This document shows, piece after piece, positions 34,882 through 35,589 of a DNA stretch of 35,589 bases. The notes below the pieces were generated by a model. The model did not search any database. It was given only the letters and a program-made list of their open reading frames with translations, and was not told the DNA's origin. Position 1 is the first letter of the stretch; every line of letters begins with the position of its first letter. Source of the DNA: a virus. The position numbers and the translations under genes were made by a program. Location: the IMG/VR virus record IMGVR_UViG_3300004282_000005, positions 1 to 35,589 of that record. The stretch is one strand, 5' to 3'.

Positions 34882-35589
34882 TTGAAATTACCAACGGAAA
34901 AGAGTGGGGTGACAAGACAGTCACCAAGGTTCATGATCATATTTTCTAAACCAAAAAGTGGAAAGACAACAGCTATCTCTCTATTAGAGGATAACCTGTT
35001 GATAGATCTTGAACATGGAGCGGGGTTTGTAGATACAATAAAAGTGGAAGCTAACACAATACAAGAGTTATTGAAGTGGGCTGAGCTTATTGAATCTGAA
35101 GGTAAACCGTATAAATATATAACACTTGATACAGCGACAGCCCTTGAGGATGAGATAATTATGCCTCTTGCAATACGGATGTATAAGAATACACCAATGG
35201 GAAAAACATACGATGGAGATGATCTACGTAAGTTACCTAATGGTGCTGGTTATTTGTATATTCGTGATGCATTCAAGTATGTCATTGATCGGTTCACAGG
35301 TCTATGTGATACATTGATCCTTACAGCTCATTGTGTTGAGAAACAGATTGACAAAGAAGGTAAGGAGATGTTCGAACTAGAGATGGATCTATCAGGTAAG
35401 CTTAAGAGAGTGATGGCATCTAAGGCTGATGCTATAGGGTTCTTATATAGAAGTGAGAACAAGACATATCTTAACTTTAATGGTGGCGGAGACACTATCA
35501 TAGAGGCAAGAAGTCCACATCTTACTAACAAGACGTTTCTTTTAATAGAGAAAGATTTAGAAACAGGAGTATTCACTAATCATTGGGAT
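34882..35589 (+). CDS. RecA-fold AAA ATPase (runs off the right end)
   Basis: The frame is open from a TTG at 34882 to the window edge (236 codons); the nearest ATG, at 34933, would begin at the first strand of the ATPase, so TTG is the likelier start. Motifs: FSKPKSGKTTA (Walker A, ~22-31), KYITLDTATALEDE (Walker B, Asp near 76) and LILTAHC (~150-156, sensor strand). The layout fits the AAA_24/phage Sak4-like RecA group, which act as single-strand annealing or recombination ATPases, often next to helicase genes. The last visible residues are GVFTNHWD. The missing C-terminal part prevents a finer call. Confidence 0.8.
   Translation, partial: MKLPTEKSGVTRQSPRFMIIFSKPKSGKTTAISLLEDNLLIDLEHGAGFVDTIKVEANTIQELLKWAELIESEGKPYKYITLDTATALEDEIIMPLAIRMYKNTPMGKTYDGDDLRKLPNGAGYLYIRDAFKYVIDRFTGLCDTLILTAHCVEKQIDKEGKEMFELEMDLSGKLKRVMASKADAIGFLYRSENKTYLNFNGGGDTIIEARSPHLTNKTFLLIEKDLETGVFTNHWD

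Noticed and set aside
1-35589. CRISPR array, insertion sequence, integrase or attachment site
   Set aside because: No regularly spaced repeats, transposase, integrase or tRNA-flanking duplication was seen on either strand. A lytic phage is consistent but not proven.

Overview
The window is part of the genome of a tailed double-stranded DNA phage that most likely infects a Bacteroidota host. Three things point to the host: (i) seven minus-strand and one plus-strand promoters of the TTTG / N19-20 / TAnnTTTG type typical of that phylum; (ii) absence of a consistent Shine-Dalgarno; (iii) AT-rich, tightly packed genes with ATGA and TAATG overlaps. The virion block (TerL, portal, scaffold, major capsid protein, neck/tail proteins) is laid out as in crAss-like phages, but no diagnostic crAss gene such as the giant RNA polymerase lies in the window, so that assignment is tentative.

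Layout. From 1 to 21513 all genes are on the minus strand and form the virion and packaging block. Reading in the direction of transcription they are: two tail-fibre-like proteins (21513-19110); small zinc-ribbon and basic proteins; a GroES-like and an Hsp20-like chaperone (18232-17524); a run of small hypotheticals including a winged-helix candidate; a possible small terminase; the large terminase (12863-15067); portal; a DEDDy exonuclease; scaffold; major capsid protein; an inserted HNH endonuclease; connector-like and structural proteins; a spike-base protein; and two virion proteins with Sec-type signal peptides. Seven promoters and two good terminators cut this block into transcription units. 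Four of the promoters share an extra upstream element, close to GTTAAGnnTATAAnG, exactly 54 bases upstream of the -7 box.

From about 21.8 to 23.3 kb is a divergent and largely non-coding stretch with one small gene and several RNA hairpins, one closed by a UACG tetraloop. From 23486 to the right end all genes are on the plus strand. Roughly 23.5-30 kb is a dense array of small proteins. Fourteen of them have unrelated bodies (CxxC zinc-finger-like or small beta-barrel-like) but end in the same C-terminal peptide, consensus L-[SN]-[KN]-N-I-K-[VT]-[IV]. One of the fourteen is interrupted by an in-frame TAG. The same region has a cluster of tiny membrane proteins, an atypical tRNA-like gene and structured intergenic RNA. 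From 30 kb on come conserved phage hypotheticals, a class I glutamine amidotransferase, an AP2-HNH endonuclease with its own promoter, and a replication cluster (a conserved 186-residue protein, a DnaB-type helicase and a RecA-fold ATPase cut by the window edge).

The most interesting signal is the shared C-terminal peptide. Its codons vary synonymously (Leu as CTT, CTC, CTA, TTA and TTG), which suggests selection on the peptide rather than on an RNA or recombination site.
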